Assembly (NCBI GenBank): GCA_964292295.1
Contig: CAXYVC010000051.1
Location: 1-17,017 of the forward strand
Source: CAXYVC01 sp964292295
Lineage (GTDB): Bacteria; Acidobacteriota; Holophagae; Holophagales; Holophagaceae
DNA: 17,017 nucleotides
Direction: 5' to 3'
Made by a program: the position numbers and the translations under genes. Each line of letters begins with the position of its first letter. Position 1 is the stretch's first letter. The notes below the pieces were generated by a model. The model was not told where the DNA came from. It saw only the letters and a list, made by a program, of their open reading frames with translations, and searched no databases. Below are positions 14,335 to 17,017 of the stretch, piece after piece.

Positions 14335-15813
14335 GTGGACACACCCACCCCCCTCAACCCCGCCGCCGCCAGCCCGCTGTACCTCCAGCTGCAGCGCACG
14401 CTGCGCGCGCGCATCCAGCAGGGGGAGTGGAAGCCGGGCGTGCGCCTGCCCGCGGTGCCCGAGCTGGCCAGGCGCTTCCAGGTGCACCGCCTCACGGTGC
14501 TGAAGGCCCTCGCGGGGCTCAAGCGCACGGGCTGGGTGCAGACCGTTCCGGGCCTGGGCAGCTTCGTGAGCGACTACCTTCCCGAGGCGCCGGCCCTGCG
14601 GGAGGACGCGGACTTCCCCTTCGAGGGCTCCGCCCTGCGGGTGCGGGAGGACGAGCTGGGCCCCTGGCTGGGCGAGACCCTCGAACGCGCCCAGGACCAC
14701 CACCTCCTGAGCTTCTCCGCGGCCTTCCCGCCCCCGGACCTCGTGCCGGGGGAATCGCTGCGCCGGCGCTACGTGCAGGTCATGCGCGAGCTGGGCAGCG
14801 AAGCCTGGACCTACGCGAGCCCGGCGGGCCACCCCCCCTACCTCGAGGCCGTGGGACAGTGGCTGGCGGACGCAGGGGAGCCCGTGGAGGCGGGCTGGGA
14901 CCTGCGCGCGGTGGCCGGAGCCCAGGCGGGCATGACGCTGGCGCTGGAATCCCTCACGGTGCCCGGGGATCGGGTGATCGTGGAGAGCCCCTGCTACGTG
15001 GGCACCCTGGCCCTGCTGCGCGCCATGGGCCGCATCCCCGTGCCCGTGCCCGTGGACCGCAACGGCCTGGACGCCGAGCGCCTGGCGAGCACCCTCCAGA
15101 AGGAGGACGCCAAGCTCCTGGTCACGGTGGCGACCTTCCACAACCCCACCGGCGTCACCTACAGCCGGGCCCGGCGGGAGCGCGTGCTGGCCCTCACCCG
15201 GGCCCACGGCGTGCCCCTGGTGGAGGACGACACCTACGGCGACCTGCGCTTCAGCGGTAGCCGCATCCCCAGCTTCCGCATGCTGCCGGGGGCCGAGCAC
15301 GTGGTGCATGTGGGCAGCTTCTCCAAGTCCCTGGCGGCGGGGCTGCGCCTGGGCTACGTCATCGCCCAGGAGCCGCTGCTGCGCCGCATGGCCACCGTGC
15401 AGGAAGTCCACAGCATCGCGCTGCCCACGCTGAGCCAGGCGGTGGTCGCGCGCTACATCGCCGAGGGCGGCTTCCACCGCCACCTTTCCCGCCTGCGGCG
15501 CGCCCTGCGCGAACGCCGGGACGCCATGCTCGAGGCGGTGCACCAGCACTTCCCCGGGGAGGTGGAGGTCACCGAGCCCAAGGGCGGCATGCACCTGTGG
15601 GTGGTCCTCCCGGAGGAGCTCTCCTCGCTGGACCTCCTGAAGCGGGCCATTGGACAGGGCCTCGGCTTCGCGCCGGGCCCCCTCTTCTTTGCGGACGCCC
15701 GGGGCACCAACTGTCTCCGGCTGAACTTTTCCACCCATGCGCCTGGCGTGATACGCGAGGCCATCGCCCGGCTGGGGCGCCTCATCCCGGGGTCCTCCGC
15801 CGCCGCCCCCTGA
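14335..15813 (+). CDS. MocR-type protein: GntR helix-turn-helix fused to a fold-I aminotransferase
   Basis: The 492-residue product has an N-terminal GntR winged helix (about 13-79: PLYLQLQRTLRARIQQGEWKPGVRLPAVPELARRFQVHRLTVLKAL...GLGSFVSD) and a class I/II aminotransferase domain from about 105. The PLP site is visible as HNPTG (269-273) and Schiff-base Lys331 in VGSFSKSLAAGLRLGY. MocR proteins are PLP-binding transcription factors for vitamin B6, GABA or other amine metabolism; some relatives are true aminotransferases. The start is GTG at 14335; GCGAGG about 14 bases upstream is a poor ribosome site, so the start is less sure. It runs in the same direction as ilvE, 14 bases ahead of it, suggesting a shared transcript. 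Its ligand and targets cannot be read from sequence. Confidence 0.88.
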   Translation: MDTPTPLNPAAASPLYLQLQRTLRARIQQGEWKPGVRLPAVPELARRFQVHRLTVLKALAGLKRTGWVQTVPGLGSFVSDYLPEAPALREDADFPFEGSALRVREDELGPWLGETLERAQDHHLLSFSAAFPPPDLVPGESLRRRYVQVMRELGSEAWTYASPAGHPPYLEAVGQWLADAGEPVEAGWDLRAVAGAQAGMTLALESLTVPGDRVIVESPCYVGTLALLRAMGRIPVPVPVDRNGLDAERLASTLQKEDAKLLVTVATFHNPTGVTYSRARRERVLALTRAHGVPLVEDDTYGDLRFSGSRIPSFRMLPGAEHVVHVGSFSKSLAAGLRLGYVIAQEPLLRRMATVQEVHSIALPTLSQAVVARYIAEGGFHRHLSRLRRALRERRDAMLEAVHQHFPGEVEVTEPKGGMHLWVVLPEELSSLDLLKRAIGQGLGFAPGPLFFADARGTNCLRLNFSTHAPGVIREAIARLGRLIPGSSAAAP

Positions 15814-15827
15814 CCCAAGGAGTCGCC

Positions 15828-16961
15828 GTGAACGCACCCTTCCCTCCCGCCGTCGGGACCTTCGAGGTCCACCCCAACCCGAACCCCATGCCCGCCGAGG
15901 CCCGGGCCAAGCTCATGGAGAAGCTCTCCTTCGGGAAGGTCTTCTCCGATCACATGGCGATCATCCCCTACCGCGAGGGCAGCGGCTGGGGCGCGGGCGA
16001 GATCAAGGCCTACGGCCCCCTGACCCTCAGCCCCGCCGCCAACGTGCTGCACTACGGCCAGGCGATCTTCGAGGGCTTCAAGGCCTACCGCCAGCCGGAC
16101 GGCGGCATCAAGTCCTTCCGTCCCAAGGCCAACGCCCGCCGTTTCAACGAGAGCGCCCAGCGCCTGGCCATGCCCGAGGTGCCCATCGAGCTCTTCGTGG
16201 AAGCCGCGGACCGCCTGGTGCGCCAGGACCACGCCTGGGTGCCCGGAAGCCTGGATGCGGAGCGCCTCCACGACCACAGCTACTACTTCCGCCCCTTCAT
16301 GATCGGCCTCGGCGACTACCTGGGCGTGAAGTCCGCCGAGGAATACCTCTTCATGATCATCGGCGGCCCCGCCGGCTCCTACTTCCAGGGCGGCATCAAG
16401 CCCGTGACCATCTGGGTGGAGGAGGAGTTCGTGCGCGCCTCCCCCGGCGGCACCGGCCGCGCCAAGTGCGCCGGCAACTACGCCGCCAGCCTCCTGCCCG
16501 GCAACCTGGCCAAGCAGCGCGGCTGCGACCAGGCCCTGTACCTGGATGCCGTGCACAAGCAGTACCTGGAGGAGCTGGGCGGCATGAACGTCTTCCTCGT
16601 CCTCCAGGAGGGCAGCCGCACCGTGATCGCCACCCCCGAGAAGAGCGGCTCCATCCTGGAAGGCGTCACCCGCGACAGCCTGATCACCGTGGCCCGCGAG
16701 CTGGGCTACGACGTGAACGAGCGCCGCATTTCCATCGACGAGGTGGAGCAGGCGCACCGCACCGGCGCCCTGAAGGAGGCCTTCGCCTGCGGCACCGCCG
16801 CGGTGATCAGCCCCATCGGGACCTTCCTCTCCCGCCGGGGCACGTGGGTCATCAACGAGAACAAGGTGGGCCCCGTGGCCAGCCAGCTCCGCGCCGCCCT
16901 GCTGGACATCCAGTACGGCATGGCCCCCGACACGCACGGCTGGATGCACGCCATCCTGTAA
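15828..16961 (+). CDS. ilvE: Branched-chain amino acid aminotransferase
   Basis: The 377-residue product is a fold-IV PLP aminotransferase of the longer BCAT type. Marks are LSPAANVLHYGQAIFEGFKAYRQPDGGIKSFRPKANARRFNESAQRLAMP (67-116), Schiff-base Lys213 in GRAKCAGNYAASLLP, GGMNVFLVLQEG, and the phosphate-binding region EAFACGTAAVISPIG near the C-terminus. It transfers amino groups between Leu, Ile or Val and 2-oxoglutarate, for synthesis or breakdown. The start is GTG at 15828, with AAGGAG (15817-15822) 5 bases upstream; a longer reading frame upstream overlaps the MocR gene and is not used. In an amino-acid-fermenting organism it could also serve branched-chain oxidation, but that is inference. 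Confidence 0.94.
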   Translation: MNAPFPPAVGTFEVHPNPNPMPAEARAKLMEKLSFGKVFSDHMAIIPYREGSGWGAGEIKAYGPLTLSPAANVLHYGQAIFEGFKAYRQPDGGIKSFRPKANARRFNESAQRLAMPEVPIELFVEAADRLVRQDHAWVPGSLDAERLHDHSYYFRPFMIGLGDYLGVKSAEEYLFMIIGGPAGSYFQGGIKPVTIWVEEEFVRASPGGTGRAKCAGNYAASLLPGNLAKQRGCDQALYLDAVHKQYLEELGGMNVFLVLQEGSRTVIATPEKSGSILEGVTRDSLITVARELGYDVNERRISIDEVEQAHRTGALKEAFACGTAAVISPIGTFLSRRGTWVINENKVGPVASQLRAALLDIQYGMAPDTHGWMHAIL

Positions 16962-16979
16962 GACCAGGAACCCCTACGT

Positions 16980-17006
16980 AGAGGGGGCGGAAATCCCGGG
17001 CCCTCT
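16980..17006 (+). terminator. Short hairpin after ilvE
   Basis: AGAGGG (16980-16985) can pair with CCCTCT (17001-17006), 19 bases past the ilvE stop. The stem is short, the 15-base loop is large, and the T-run is almost absent. The window ends at 17017, so this is a weak candidate terminator. Confidence 0.3.
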
Positions 17007-17017
17007 TCGGGTACAGG

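Noticed and set aside
16973..16984. CTACGTAG palindrome after ilvE as an operator or attachment site
   Set aside because: It is only 8 bases, single copy, and next to the window end; there is no integrase or tRNA beside it.
1..17017. CRISPR arrays, tRNA or rRNA genes, insertion sequences, phage genes
   Set aside because: No regularly spaced repeats, cloverleaf-like segments, transposase or phage proteins were found by reading either strand.

Overview
The window is high-GC DNA with tightly packed genes. Its core is a complete ornithine fermentation cluster on the + strand, spanning about 3323 to 13596. The gene set (an oxidative ornithine pathway with a B12/PLP aminomutase), the GC-rich codon use and a Kelch-type 'CGGGS' lipoprotein at the left edge suggest an anaerobic or facultative member of the Acidobacteriota, in the Holophaga/Geothrix sphere. 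That assignment is inference from gene content; the window holds no rRNA or other marker that would fix it.

Left region (1-2560). The window opens with the first ~50 codons of a minus-strand Kelch-repeat lipoprotein gene. Next comes a short decayed copy of the 5' end of ftsE (about 274-430), then an unrecognised secreted protein on the minus strand (470-1639), then intact ftsE (1727-2413) without ftsX beside it. The decayed and intact ftsE copies lie in the same orientation and flank the unknown gene.

Ornithine region (2555-13596). A minus-strand XRE-cupin regulator is divergent from the catabolic genes. The gap between them holds two AT-rich 12-bp palindromes within a 19-bp direct repeat, which are probably operators. 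The catabolic order is ord, ortA, ortB, oraS, oraE, a glmL/mutL-type reactivase gene, orr, a fucose-isomerase-fold gene of unknown role, and alr. The predicted route is: L-ornithine to D-ornithine (Orr), to 2,4-diaminopentanoate (OraSE with B12 and PLP, kept active by the GlmL-like ATPase), to 2-amino-4-oxopentanoate (Ord), and then, with CoA, to acetyl-CoA plus D-alanine (OrtAB). Alanine racemase at the end would return D-alanine to L-alanine. Two hairpins inside the cluster probably tune expression: a strong intrinsic terminator between ord and ortA, and a hairpin with a weak U-tract between oraE and the glmL-like gene.

Right region (13614-17017). This holds engB (ribosome-assembly GTPase), a MocR-type GntR/aminotransferase protein with a GTG start, and a branched-chain aminotransferase gene (ilvE) 14 bases behind it. 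No tRNA, rRNA, CRISPR array or insertion sequence was seen.
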